Source: Muribaculum sp. An289 (GTDB taxonomy: Bacteria; Bacteroidota; Bacteroidia; Bacteroidales; UBA932). From it: 64,000 bases of DNA. The stretch covers positions 124,001-188,000 of the forward strand of contig NZ_NFIV01000002.1 in NCBI RefSeq assembly GCF_002159555.1. The letters are read 5' to 3'. The position numbers and the translations under genes were made by a program. Below the pieces are notes generated by a model. It saw nothing but the letters and a program-made list of their open reading frames with translations, searched no databases and was not told the origin of the DNA. Every line of letters starts with the position of its first letter. Position 1 is the stretch's first letter. Below, piece after piece: positions 44,409 through 53,492 of the stretch.

Positions 44409-46559
44409 TTATAGATAGTCCTCGAAATATATCGTAACCTTGTCCATAAGATGTATCCTGTCGCGGCCGAGCACGTTGTGCTGGGCGCAAGGGTAAGGGA
44501 AATAATCCACCTGGATGTTGTTCTTGATGCACTCCCTTATGAAACTCAGGCTATGCTCCCAGACAACCGTATTGTCTATGGCTCCCTGGCATATCAGGAG
44601 CTTGCCTTTCAGGTCCTTGGCCTTGTTGATGAGGCTTGTTTTCTCGTAACCTTCCCTGTTTACGGCAGGATTGTCCATGTATCTTTCCCCATACATGACC
44701 TCATACCATTTCCAATCGATTACAGGGCCTCCGGCCACGGCTACCTTGAAGATGTCCGGGTGATTGGTTATGAGCGAAATTGTCATGAAACCGCCGTAGC
44801 TCCATCCGTGTACCCCTATGCGGTCCTTGTCCACGTATGGCAGGGACAGAAGCATTTCGACACCTTTCATCTGGTCGGCCATCTCGGCCTGTCCGCACTG
44901 CCTGTGGATGGCCTTCTCGAATTCGGCCCCCCTGTTGGAAGTCCCCCTGTTGTCCTGTACGTAGACTATGTATCCCCTTTGCGCCATATACATGTCCCAG
45001 TAACCTACGGCACCGTTCCATGTATCCTTGATAAGCTGCGAATGAGGGCCGCCGTAAACGTATACGATTACAGGATATTTTTTCGAAGGGTCGAAATCCA
45101 CGGGTTTTATGAGCCTGTAATAATTGTCGTATTTTCCGTCCGCGCTCTTCACCGTTCCGAGCTCGATTTCGCCGCAGGCATAGTCCGCCATAGGATTCGG
45201 TGCATCGAGAAGGGTCCTGCTTTGCTTTCCGTCAGACGACCTGAGGTCTATAGTGCGCGGAGTGTCAAGGCTGCTGTATGAATCCACGAAGAATTTTCCA
45301 TCCGGACTGAGGCTTATGTCGTGCCAGCCTTCCTCGTGCGTGAGCCTTGCTGTTTTCCCGTTTTTAATGTTGATACTGAAAAGATGGTTCTCGATAGGGG
45401 AGACCTCGGCCGAAGTGTAGAAAACGTTTTTCCCGTCCTGCCCCACATACGCTACATCCGCATTTACCTTTGTCAGCCTTTCGATATTCCCTTCTGTGTC
45501 GCAGAGGTAAAGGTTCTTGTATCCGTCACGGTTGTCGGTGGTATAAATGAAGCGGTCGTTGGAGCCTTTGATGAAATGGAGCGGCCATTGCGGCTCTACG
45601 AACCTGTCGTTGTGCTCTTCGAGCAGGGTCTTCACGAAATTTCCGTCAGAAGCGTCATACATGTTGAGCCTCATGTTTTTCTGTGCCCTGTCGAGCACCT
45701 GTATGAAGATGTATCTGTCATCAGGGGACCAGGTGATGTTTGTAAGGTACTGGTCGTATCCGAAATCATCGGCCTGTACGAAGACCGTTTCGTTGGAAGC
45801 GAGGTCGTAAATGCCTAACCTGACGTTTTCGGAACTCATCCCGGCCATAGGGTATTTGATTTCGAAGAGACTTCCGGTCCTCGTATTTATGTCAAGCAGC
45901 GGGAAAGTTCCCACAAGGCTTTCGTCCTTGCGGTAAAATGCAAGTTTTTTCCCGCTTTCCGCCCAGAAGATTCCGTTCCAGATGCCGAATTCGTTGCGGC
46001 TTACCGTCTGGCCGTTCACGATGTTCGGGTCGGTATCCTCCGTCACAGGGATTACGTTCCCGTTCCCGTCGCAGACATACAGGTTGTTGTCCACGGTGAA
46101 GGCATAATATCTTCCTCCGTTCGGGGTTACGTTTGCCGCTCCCTGCGGAAGTGTGAACTTGTCGGTGAGGACTTTTTCCTTCACGTCCACGGCGTATACC
46201 TCACCTTTGTAAGAAAATATGATTTCGTTTTCGGATTTCCATGAAAACGCAGGAAAACTGTCCATTTCCGTGCCAGCAACCGAGTTGAGCTCTTCGAGTC
46301 CGATGATTACGGCCGTGTCACCCTCGGCCATGCCCGTCGCGATTAGTCTCTTCCCGTCCGATGATGTAAGTTCGGACGTGTTGGGCCTCCATGCGTAATA
46401 TGCGTTCTCAGGCCTGATTCCCGTGCCCAATACGGCCTGTTCCATGGTGAACGTCTTGTCAGAACCCTTGTTTTCTTCCCTTGTCTTGATTATTTCCGGC
46501 TGTGCGTACAAGCAGGCGCACAAAGTCATGGCCGAAAGTGTCAGAATAAACCTTTTCAT
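44409..46559 (-). CDS. S9 peptidase, dipeptidyl peptidase IV type
   Basis: A 716-residue exported peptidase. A signal peptide ends near residue 19 (CLYAQPE). A beta-propeller domain (FIYTTDNRDGYKNLYLCD and similar blades) precedes an alpha/beta-hydrolase domain with Ser587 in GWSYGGF, Asp662 in QGAIDNTV and His694 in PCAQHNV. DPP4 removes dipeptides after Pro or Ala in the periplasm and is typical of protein-fermenting Bacteroidales. A -7 box TATATTTG lies at 46602-46609. Confidence 0.94.
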   Translation of the reverse strand: MKRFILTLSAMTLCACLYAQPEIIKTREENKGSDKTFTMEQAVLGTGIRPENAYYAWRPNTSELTSSDGKRLIATGMAEGDTAVIIGLEELNSVAGTEMDSFPAFSWKSENEIIFSYKGEVYAVDVKEKVLTDKFTLPQGAANVTPNGGRYYAFTVDNNLYVCDGNGNVIPVTEDTDPNIVNGQTVSRNEFGIWNGIFWAESGKKLAFYRKDESLVGTFPLLDINTRTGSLFEIKYPMAGMSSENVRLGIYDLASNETVFVQADDFGYDQYLTNITWSPDDRYIFIQVLDRAQKNMRLNMYDASDGNFVKTLLEEHNDRFVEPQWPLHFIKGSNDRFIYTTDNRDGYKNLYLCDTEGNIERLTKVNADVAYVGQDGKNVFYTSAEVSPIENHLFSINIKNGKTARLTHEEGWHDISLSPDGKFFVDSYSSLDTPRTIDLRSSDGKQSRTLLDAPNPMADYACGEIELGTVKSADGKYDNYYRLIKPVDFDPSKKYPVIVYVYGGPHSQLIKDTWNGAVGYWDMYMAQRGYIVYVQDNRGTSNRGAEFEKAIHRQCGQAEMADQMKGVEMLLSLPYVDKDRIGVHGWSYGGFMTISLITNHPDIFKVAVAGGPVIDWKWYEVMYGERYMDNPAVNREGYEKTSLINKAKDLKGKLLICQGAIDNTVVWEHSLSFIRECIKNNIQVDYFPYPCAQHNVLGRDRIHLMDKVTIYFEDYL

Positions 46560-46601
46560 GGATAAATCATTAAATTTTCATCAAAAATTTTATTTAATCG
46601 A

Positions 46602-46609
46602 CAAATATA
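46602..46609 (-). promoter_or_regulatory. -7 box for DPP4 gene
   Basis: TATATTTG on the minus strand, 43 bases upstream of the ATG, in the 180-base divergent gap between the two peptidase genes. No clear -33 element. Confidence 0.45.
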
Positions 46610-46739
46610 CGCATTATTGATTGTTTAGTTGGCATGTTTTATATATTTTCGCGCGGTTTTAGATAATTGTCATAATCGTCACTGGAACGATATTGCGTGA
46701 ATTTTTGTGAATTTTGTGAGAACTTAAATTATATCTGAA

Positions 46740-48767
46740 ATGAAAAATTTAATGTCATTACCTGTTACGGTATTATTGATGGCTGTCGTATCCTGCGGCG
46801 GCAATCAGTCCGGGCAGACGAGCGGGTTGCATTTGGACAACCTCGACACGACTGTGGCTCCCGGTGCGGATTTTTATCGGTATGCTTGCGGAGGATGGAT
46901 GGAAAACAATCCTCTCGGCGACCAGTATGCGCGTTTCGGTTCTTTCGACCAGTTGGCCGAGACCAATACCGAGCGCATAAACGGCCTCATAGAAGATATT
47001 GCTTCCCGGAAGGGAGTCAAGGGAGATGAAGCCAAGGTCGGCATGCTTTACAACATCGCCATGGACAGTGTCAAGCTGAACGCCGACGGCATGGCTCCGA
47101 TAGCAAGTTATTTGCAGAGAATCGATGCCGTTACCGACAACACAGGGCTTCAGCAGCTTGTGGCCGTGATGATGCGCGAGGCCTTCGACCCTTATTTCTT
47201 CGTGTTCGCTTCTGTCGATGAAAAGAACAGTACCAAGAACCTTTTGCAGATTTATCAGTCGGGGCTCACCCTCGGGAACAGGGACTACTATCTTTCCGAT
47301 GATGAAAACAACAGGAACATACGTGAAAAATACGTAGGGCATATCGGCAGGATGTTCTCTCTTGCCGGCTTCGACGAGGAGTCCGCCAAGAAGGCTTCCG
47401 AGTCAGTGATGCGTGTGGAAACGGCACTTGCCGGGGCGCATTTCGACAATCTTACGCTTCGCGACCCGTACCGCAACTATCACAAGATGCCTTATCAGGA
47501 ATTCGTATCCCGATTCCCTGGCATGGACTGGGATTCTTTCATGTCCGTCCTCGGTGCGGACAACGTTGATACATTGAACGTTTCGCAGCTTGAGCCACTT
47601 GCCAAGGCCGTTGAACTGATTACGGAAGGCAATATCGACGATCAGAAAAATTATCTGAAGTGGAAGGTCATAGATGCCGCAGCTCCGTATCTGAGCGATG
47701 CCTTCGTTGCCGAGAACTTCGAATTTTACGGCAAGGTGATTTCCGGCCAGAAAGAAATCAAGCCTCGCTGGAAGAGGGCCGTGGCTACGGTCGACGGCGT
47801 GCTCGGTGAAGAGGTCGGCCGCATGTATGTGGAAAAATATTTTCCTCCTCGGGCAAAGGAACGCATGATAACCCTGATAGACAATCTCAAAAAGTCTCTT
47901 GGAGAGCGTATTTCGGCGTTGGAGTGGATGAGCGACTCTACAAAGGAGAAGGCACTTGAGAAGCTTTCCACCTTCTATGTAAAGGTAGGTTATCCTGACA
48001 AATGGAGGGATTATTCGGCCCTCGAAATCAAGAACGATTCTTATTTCGCAAACATAGTCAGGGCAAGCGTTTTCGAATATGACTATCTGATATCCAAGGC
48101 CGGCAAGCCTGTGGACAGGACCGAATGGCACATGACCCCTCAGACGGTCAATGCATATTACAACCCTACGACGAATGAGATTTGCTTCCCTGCCGGCATT
48201 CTCCAGTATCCTTTCTTCGATATGGATGCCGATGATGCTTTCAACTACGGTGCGATTGGCGTGGTGATAGGCCATGAGATGACACACGGTTTCGATGACC
48301 AGGGCAGGCTTTATGACAAGAACGGCAACCTCGCCGACTGGTGGTCCCAGTCAGATGCGGACAACTTCAAGGCAAGGGCGCAGGTGCTTGTCGACTGGTT
48401 CGATGCTATTGAAGTATTGCCGGGCCTTTATGCAAACGGTTCGCTTACCCTTGGAGAGAACATAGCCGATTTCGGCGGTATCCAGGTAGCTTTCCAGGCG
48501 TTCAGGAATGCAACGGCTTCCGCTCCGCTGCCTGTAAAGGACGGCTTCACTCCTGAGCAGAGGTTCTTCATCGCGTACGCAAACCTTTGGGCGACAAACA
48601 TCCGCGACGAGCAGATCCGTTATCTCACCCAGATGGACGTACATTCGCTCGGCGAATGGCGTGTAAATGCCATCCTGCCTCATGTACAGGCATGGTACGA
48701 TGCTTTCGGCATTGTTCCTGAAGACGGTATGTACCTCGCTCCTGAAAACAGGGCTTCTATCTGGTAG
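46740..48767 (+). CDS. M13-family zinc endopeptidase (neprilysin-like)
   Basis: A 675-residue exported peptidase with a lipoprotein signal (LLMAVVSC, Cys at about 19). The opening DTTVAPGADFYRYACGGWM is the M13 N-terminal signature. Zinc ligands are His512 and His516 in GHEMTHGFDD and Glu573 in GENIADFGG. Full length. It cleaves peptides outside the cytoplasm and likely works with the divergent DPP4 in peptide use. A strong hairpin terminator follows. Confidence 0.94.
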   Translation: MKNLMSLPVTVLLMAVVSCGGNQSGQTSGLHLDNLDTTVAPGADFYRYACGGWMENNPLGDQYARFGSFDQLAETNTERINGLIEDIASRKGVKGDEAKVGMLYNIAMDSVKLNADGMAPIASYLQRIDAVTDNTGLQQLVAVMMREAFDPYFFVFASVDEKNSTKNLLQIYQSGLTLGNRDYYLSDDENNRNIREKYVGHIGRMFSLAGFDEESAKKASESVMRVETALAGAHFDNLTLRDPYRNYHKMPYQEFVSRFPGMDWDSFMSVLGADNVDTLNVSQLEPLAKAVELITEGNIDDQKNYLKWKVIDAAAPYLSDAFVAENFEFYGKVISGQKEIKPRWKRAVATVDGVLGEEVGRMYVEKYFPPRAKERMITLIDNLKKSLGERISALEWMSDSTKEKALEKLSTFYVKVGYPDKWRDYSALEIKNDSYFANIVRASVFEYDYLISKAGKPVDRTEWHMTPQTVNAYYNPTTNEICFPAGILQYPFFDMDADDAFNYGAIGVVIGHEMTHGFDDQGRLYDKNGNLADWWSQSDADNFKARAQVLVDWFDAIEVLPGLYANGSLTLGENIADFGGIQVAFQAFRNATASAPLPVKDGFTPEQRFFIAYANLWATNIRDEQIRYLTQMDVHSLGEWRVNAILPHVQAWYDAFGIVPEDGMYLAPENRASIW

Positions 48768-48786
48768 GAGAGAAGAGTAGATTATA

Positions 48787-48847
48787 GGGCGGCCCTTGCC
48801 TTGTTATGATTCGCAATCATTCAACAAGGATAAGGGCCACCTTTTTT
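48787..48847 (+). terminator. Rho-independent terminator after M13 peptidase
   Basis: Arms gggcggcccttgccttgtt (48787-48805) and aacaaggataagggccacc (48823-48841) pair nearly completely and are followed by TTTTTT. The gap 48768-49568 otherwise holds the repeat at 49268, a promoter at 49467 and no gene I can support. Confidence 0.85.
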
Positions 48848-49267
48848 ATATGGGGTTTGGGGGATGGAAGGGTTGTTGGTGGTGGTTAGGTTGTTGAGGG
48901 TTGTGTTTGCAAATCTTGAAGTTTGGAGCGAGTAGGGTATTCGGTTGCGGCAGGTATGGTGTCAGACCGGGAACGCTCCGACTTAACCATGTTATTTGTA
49001 AATAATTGTATATCAGAATATTATTGAAAACCTGCCGAAAATCCCTGTTCCCGCTCGTGCATGGAATGCCGGTTAAGCATAAGTGCTGACCAGTATGTGC
49101 AAGGGTGTTTATATACAACCCTCACACTTGCTGAATCTTTCTTTGGGTCCAACATTATTTTTATAACTTGCTCCAAATTTTCGTTTTCAGGCGAGCAAAG
49201 AAACAACATCTTTGCCGATGGAGTGCTGGAGAGGAATGACAGGTGGGGGAATCTGATTTTATCAACC

Positions 49268-49440
49268 TGTTTTTCCACCCCATAGCCATCTTGTCCTTTC
49301 TGAAATAACTAATAATCAAGAACTTATGAAAATGCGGGCTGTCTTTGGGTACTTTCTGAGGTACCCAAGCGCAGGAGTAATTTTTGTAATGTATTGATTG
49401 TTAGTGATTTATAAAAATTCTGCCTGGCTATGGGGTGAAA
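49268..49440. repeat. MITE-like element, copy B
   Basis: Left end tgtttttccaccccatagccat-type (from 49269), right end ctggctatggggtgaaa (to 49440), inner inverted repeat TTTGGGTAC / GTACCCAA around 49344-49368. It has the same plan and spacer text as the copies at 25348 and 60031. It ends 26 bases before the promoter of the membrane-protein gene. Confidence 0.75.
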
Positions 49441-49466
49441 TTAATTGAAATTAATGTAAAGAATGG

Positions 49467-49497
49467 TTGTTAATTTGTAAAGTTTACATTACATTTG
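49467..49497 (+). promoter_or_regulatory. Promoter of the membrane protein/XRE pair
   Basis: A TTG (49467-49469) lies 20 bases before TACATTTG (49490-49497), close to the Bacteroides TTTG-N19-21-TAnnTTTG pattern, about 70 bases upstream of the ATG at 49569. Confidence 0.6.
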
Positions 49498-49568
49498 CGG
49501 GGAAATGCAGTATAATTGCCAAATCTGCTATTGCGGAATGTTATTGTTAATTATTAAATGTTATTGCC

Positions 49569-50153
49569 ATGAGTACAAAATTTACAGTCAAGCGGCTGAT
49601 GTTGCCGCATTATTTTCAGAAAATAGGCTTTACAGTATTTTTCCTGATGCTTGCAGGTGTTTTGGGAGGTATGGTCTGTTATTGGTGCGGGGCCTTTGGA
49701 CCGGAATCCTCCTCCTGGCCGTTTTTTGCGTGGTTGTCGGAAACTTACAATACGCTGTGGGTCAGGACGGCATTGAATATAATCGGTCTTCTGTCCCTTG
49801 CTTTCATAACCTTTTCCAGGGAAAAGGTCGAGGACGAGATGATGGACAGGCTTAGGCTAAGTACCATAGGTGCGGTTGCGGCTGCATACCTAATCCTGTA
49901 TATAACGGTGTCCATAGTATGGAGCCTGTGCATGACCGATGGATTGATGAACTATATCGCGGCCAATGGTTATGAATTCGGTTTCTATCTCAGGGCCGAA
50001 CAGCTCTGGCTGCTCTATGTCATAATCTTCAAGTTGCGTGTAATCATCGGCAACGGAAGAGTGCCGGACGAGCGGGACAACCGGTCTGGCGAGGATGCAA
50101 ACGGACGGGATATCAAAGTGCGAACGGAAAGGAGGTACGGGGATGAAAAATAA
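49569..50153 (+). CDS. Four-helix membrane protein (DUF2975-like)
   Basis: A 194-residue protein with four hydrophobic segments (about residues 20-42, 62-84, 95-120, 135-160) and a charged C-terminal tail. It resembles small DUF2975-type membrane proteins that occur together with an XRE regulator. The regulator gene starts inside its 3' end (11-base overlap). Function unknown. Confidence 0.7.
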   Translation: MSTKFTVKRLMLPHYFQKIGFTVFFLMLAGVLGGMVCYWCGAFGPESSSWPFFAWLSETYNTLWVRTALNIIGLLSLAFITFSREKVEDEMMDRLRLSTIGAVAAAYLILYITVSIVWSLCMTDGLMNYIAANGYEFGFYLRAEQLWLLYVIIFKLRVIIGNGRVPDERDNRSGEDANGRDIKVRTERRYGDEK

Positions 50154-50343
50154 TCTTAAAGTTTTGCGGGCGATTCATTCCATCACGCAGTCCGACCTTG
50201 CCGGGAAACTCGGTGTGAGCCGTCAGACCGTGAACGCCATCGAGACCGGGCGTTTCAATCCGTCCACCTTGCTTGCCTTGAAAATATCCCGTGTCTTCGG
50301 AGTGGGGGTCAATGATATTTTCGAGCTTGAAGACGGCGAGTGA
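50143..50343 (+). CDS. XRE-family HTH regulator (YozG-like)
   Basis: A 66-residue HTH protein: MKNNLKVLRAIHSITQSDLA, then KLGVSRQTVNAIETGRFNPS and KISRVFGVGVNDIFEL. An AAAGGAGG at 50129-50136 places the start at 50143, inside the end of the membrane-protein gene. The two form the usual membrane protein/regulator pair, in which the membrane partner may modulate the regulator. Confidence 0.9.
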   Translation: MKNNLKVLRAIHSITQSDLAGKLGVSRQTVNAIETGRFNPSTLLALKISRVFGVGVNDIFELEDGE

Positions 50344-50370
50344 CCTTCCGTTATTTTGAGTGGCCCTCCG

Positions 50371-50751
50371 TTATTTCACGGCAATTATTCCGTCCACGAC
50401 GTATTTCTGCATCCCCCTCCACGGCAACGCTCCGAGGTATTCCTTGTAATGCAGTTCTACATCACGGCCTCCGCATCTCATCAGCGAATCGGCGATATTT
50501 TCGTCAGTTATCGAAAATTCGAATTCGTATGACTGTATGGAGGTCGTGTTGTTTCTTCCCGTAAAGCCAGCCTGTATGATTTTCCCTTCGTATGTCTTGA
50601 ATACGTAGCCCTTGTAAACCACGAAATTCAGGTTTCCGGCCTTAACCCCTTCGCCGAATACGAAATAGAACTTGAAGTATACGAACGCTGCTAAGGCGAC
50701 GGCTGCAATCACGGAAACAGCAATGATTATTTTTCTTTTGACTGATGCCAT
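50371..50751 (-). CDS. Membrane-anchored hypothetical protein
   Basis: A 126-residue protein with one N-terminal helix (IIIAVSVIAAVALAAFVYF) and a beta-rich domain outside (GYVFKTYEGKIIQAGFTGRN, VELHYKEYLGALPWRG). Related proteins occur across Bacteroidales without known function. It lies 43 bases downstream of the thiD gene on the same strand and may be the last gene of that transcript. It converges on the XRE gene. Confidence 0.75.
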   Translation of the reverse strand: MASVKRKIIIAVSVIAAVALAAFVYFKFYFVFGEGVKAGNLNFVVYKGYVFKTYEGKIIQAGFTGRNNTTSIQSYEFEFSITDENIADSLMRCGGRDVELHYKEYLGALPWRGMQKYVVDGIIAVK

Positions 50752-50794
50752 AATTTTTATATTAAAACGTTATACGGTTATTCAAACATTCTAC

Positions 50795-51931
50795 TCAATC
50801 GTTTCGGAAGTCATTGATTTTAGGATTGTTCCTGTGCCTTTCGCTGTCCCGGGCCGTCTTTTTGGCAAAACTCCTTTCGAGCGCTTCGCTCAAATCCGTG
50901 CCTGTCTGGTTTGCAAGGCAGGCCAGCACCCAGAGGACATCGGCCATTTCTTCCGAAGGGTCCTGGTTTTCACCGGGTTTGAATGACTGTTCCCCGTATT
51001 TTCTTGCCATGACCCTTGCGAGCTCCCCGACTTCTTCGGTCAGCACGGCCATATTGGTCAGCTCGTTGAAATACCTTACCCCGTATTGTCTTATCCAGCG
51101 ATCCACCCTCTGCTGGGCATCCCTCAGGCCGGTGCCTTTTGCCTGGTGCCAAAGAGGGCCGTGCCCGTGTCCTATTCCCAGTCCCTTTCCGGCCGCTATC
51201 GACAAAGTTACATAATCCTTTGCATATTGTACCGAATCTTCCATGGAAAATCCTTTGGCAAGGAAGGTGGCGATGGCCGAAGACAGGGTGCAGCCTGTGC
51301 CGTGAGTGTTCGGAGTGTCTATCCTTTTGCCGTGGAACAGGACTGCGCGGCCGTTATTGTACAGTACATCGGTCATCTCGTTTCCCTCGGAATGTCCGCC
51401 CTTCACGAGAACGGAACAACCGTAGCGGCTGCATAATGTCCGTGCCGCCTGTTCCATTTCCCCGAGCCCCGAAACCTGCTTGCCTGTGAGTGCGCCGCAC
51501 TCCTGAAGGTTAGGTGTGACAAGGCCGGAGAGGGGGAACAACGTTTCCACGATGCTTTTCATCGCCCCGTCGGCCATCAGCCCGCAGCCGCTTGTGGAAA
51601 CCATTACCGGGTCGAATACGACATGGCGCGGACGGTATTTTTCCAGGGCGGAGGCGATTGCCTGTGCTTCCTCCGGAGTATTTACCATGCCTATTTTCAC
51701 GGAATCAGGTGACAAATCAGTGAATACGGCTTCGAGTTGTGCGGAAACCATATCTGCGGGCACGGGATGTATGCCGTAGACACCTTTCGTGTTCTGTGCC
51801 GTGATGGCTGTTATGACCGATGCGGCGTATGCATCGAGGGCGGAAATGGCCTTGATGTCCGCCTGGATTCCCGCGCCTCCCGATGAATCGGAGCCGGCTA
51901 TTGTAAGTACGACCTTGTATTTTCTTTCCAT
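50795..51931 (-). CDS. thiD: ThiD kinase fused to a MazG-like pyrophosphohydrolase
   Basis: A 378-residue two-domain protein. Residues 1-260 are hydroxymethylpyrimidine (phosphate) kinase: [43 protein letters not shown] and catalytic-loop [13 protein letters not shown]. Residues about 270-378 are a MazG-like NTP pyrophosphohydrolase with [18 protein letters not shown] and [14 protein letters not shown], the EExxE and ExxD metal motifs. The open frame shows no join error. ThiD makes HMP pyrophosphate for thiamine. Its place at the end of the thi operon fits; the second domain may cleanse nucleotides or act on a pathway pyrophosphate. Confidence 0.92.
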   Translation of the reverse strand: MERKYKVVLTIAGSDSSGGAGIQADIKAISALDAYAASVITAITAQNTKGVYGIHPVPADMVSAQLEAVFTDLSPDSVKIGMVNTPEEAQAIASALEKYRPRHVVFDPVMVSTSGCGLMADGAMKSIVETLFPLSGLVTPNLQECGALTGKQVSGLGEMEQAARTLCSRYGCSVLVKGGHSEGNEMTDVLYNNGRAVLFHGKRIDTPNTHGTGCTLSSAIATFLAKGFSMEDSVQYAKDYVTLSIAAGKGLGIGHGHGPLWHQAKGTGLRDAQQRVDRWIRQYGVRYFNELTNMAVLTEEVGELARVMARKYGEQSFKPGENQDPSEEMADVLWVLACLANQTGTDLSEALERSFAKKTARDSERHRNNPKINDFRND

Positions 51932-51949
51932 TTTATGAAAACAGATATG

Positions 51950-52639
51950 TTATAAATGAAAATTTTCATAAAAATACGATAATTTTTCCCGGATTCTTAA
52001 AAATTTTCCGACAGTTTCGTCCATTCGTCCGGGAAAATCCGTTTTTTCCGGAATATCATGTTTTTCAGGAATGTCATTTTTCTCCCAGATTTCATGTTTT
52101 CCCCAGATGTATCCGAGCAGGGCCGCTCCGGCGAACCCGGTTTCGGCTACTTTGACTATGTTGGTGTCGTCTATTCCCCCGAGGGCCATGACGTTTTTGC
52201 CGAGGCTGCCGTCGCGGAAAGCTACGGAAAGTTTTTCCAGTGAGAACGCAGAGCGGTAGCCTTGTTTGGAGATGCTGTCGAAAATCGGGCTCAGAAACAC
52301 GTAATCGCAGATTTTTCCGAAACGGGAGGCCTCTTCGACAGTGTGGCAGGAGCGCCCGATGGTCATTCCTTCGAACCCTTCCGGGATGCTTTCATGGGAG
52401 GAACTGAGATGAATGCCTTTCAGACCGTACTCTTTTGCAAGCCCGAAATGTCTGTGGACTATCAGCCGCCGGCGGTATCGGGGCGGTATGCGTTCTATCA
52501 AATCCCGCATCTGTGTTTCGCTGCATCCCGGCTTGCGAAGGTGCAGGTACTCCGCGCCGGCTTCCGATAGCTTTGCTATACAGTCGGTTTCACCGCTGAA
52601 AAACTCGGGAAGGGTTATTATGGCCAGTCTGAAGTCCAT
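51950..52639 (-). CDS. TenI-like thiamine phosphate synthase paralog
   Basis: A 229-residue TIM-barrel of the ThiE/TenI family: YLHLRKPGCSETQM, GLKGIHLSSSHES, YVFLSPIFDSISKQGY and MALGGIDDTNIV. Motifs are closer to TenI, the thiazole tautomerase, than to ThiE, which is also present at 57236. The C-terminus carries an unusual repeated insert, EKNDIPEKHDIPEKTDFPG, coded by an imperfect short tandem repeat. It sits between thiF and thiD in the operon. Confidence 0.82.
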   Translation of the reverse strand: MDFRLAIITLPEFFSGETDCIAKLSEAGAEYLHLRKPGCSETQMRDLIERIPPRYRRRLIVHRHFGLAKEYGLKGIHLSSSHESIPEGFEGMTIGRSCHTVEEASRFGKICDYVFLSPIFDSISKQGYRSAFSLEKLSVAFRDGSLGKNVMALGGIDDTNIVKVAETGFAGAALLGYIWGKHEIWEKNDIPEKHDIPEKTDFPGRMDETVGKFLRIREKLSYFYENFHL

Positions 52640-52736
52640 TAGGCTGCATGTTTTGATGCAAAAATAATGAATTTGCCGGACAAAGAAACATGCTTTGTCG
52701 GATATGGGAAAGGGGGCTGAATATCAGTCATGCCCT

Positions 52737-53492
52737 TTACAGTTCCACTGTATCCGATGTGCCGCTCAAGGCATCGTAAATCCAGAGTCGGCCGCATAGG
52801 GGAGTACCGATGCCGCAGATGAGTTTTATAGCTTCGGCGGCCTGGCAGCATCCTGTAATCCCTGGAACCGGCCCGAGGACGGCCTTGGATGCGGCCGGTT
52901 GTTTTGCCGCCGCCGATGCTTCTGCCGCGAGTTCCCATGTTGATAGTTCTCCTGCCGATGGTTCCTCCGGGAACAGGTCCCTGTAAGTCCACATCCTGCC
53001 CTTGGCTGGGTCTTTAAGGCAAAGCACGCTTACGAAGCCGCTGGTATCGCTTACGGCTCCGTACACGTATGGCTTTCCGAGCCTTTCGCAGATGTCGCTG
53101 ACAAGGTATCTTGTCGGGAAGTTGTCGCAACCGTCGATTACGATGTCGTAACCGGAGATGAGTTCCATGGCGTTATCCCTGTTGAGCATGAAAGGGTAGG
53201 GCGTGATCGTGATTCCGCTGTTGAGGCTCCGCAGCCTCTCTGCCGCGCATTCCGCCTTGTTCATGCCGCATTTGCTTTCGTCATAAAGTATCTGGCGGTG
53301 CAGGTTTGTCGGGTTTACCGTATCCCCGTCCGCTATTCCGAGTCTTCCGATGCCGGCTCCGGCAAGATACAAAGATGCGGGAGAGCCGAGCCCTCCTGCA
53401 CCTATTATTAGTACCGATGCCCTTTCCAGGGCTTCCTGGCCTTTGTCCCCGAAACCGGAAAGCAGTTTCTGGCGGTCGTACCTGTTTTTCAT
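52737..53492 (-). CDS. thiF: ThiF/MoeB-type adenylyltransferase
   Basis: A 251-residue E1-like enzyme: MKNRYDRQKLLSGFGDKGQ, nucleotide loop LIIGAGGLGSPASLYLAGAG, NLHRQILY, VIDGCDNFPTRYL and PGITGCCQAAEAIKLI. It activates the C-terminus of ThiS for sulfur loading. One Cys of a zinc pair region may be lost, since only C-type residues near the end are GCCQ. The start at 53492 overlaps the thiH stop by four bases (ATGA); the open frame further upstream lies within thiH and is not used. Confidence 0.9.
   Translation of the reverse strand: MKNRYDRQKLLSGFGDKGQEALERASVLIIGAGGLGSPASLYLAGAGIGRLGIADGDTVNPTNLHRQILYDESKCGMNKAECAAERLRSLNSGITITPYPFMLNRDNAMELISGYDIVIDGCDNFPTRYLVSDICERLGKPYVYGAVSDTSGFVSVLCLKDPAKGRMWTYRDLFPEEPSAGELSTWELAAEASAAAKQPAASKAVLGPVPGITGCCQAAEAIKLICGIGTPLCGRLWIYDALSGTSDTVEL

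Noticed and set aside
48846-49278. Two leftward open frames in the gap after the M13 peptidase
   Set aside because: Overlap each other in different frames, overlap the repeat element or lack initiation signals, and show no family. One might be a gene remnant but I cannot support it.
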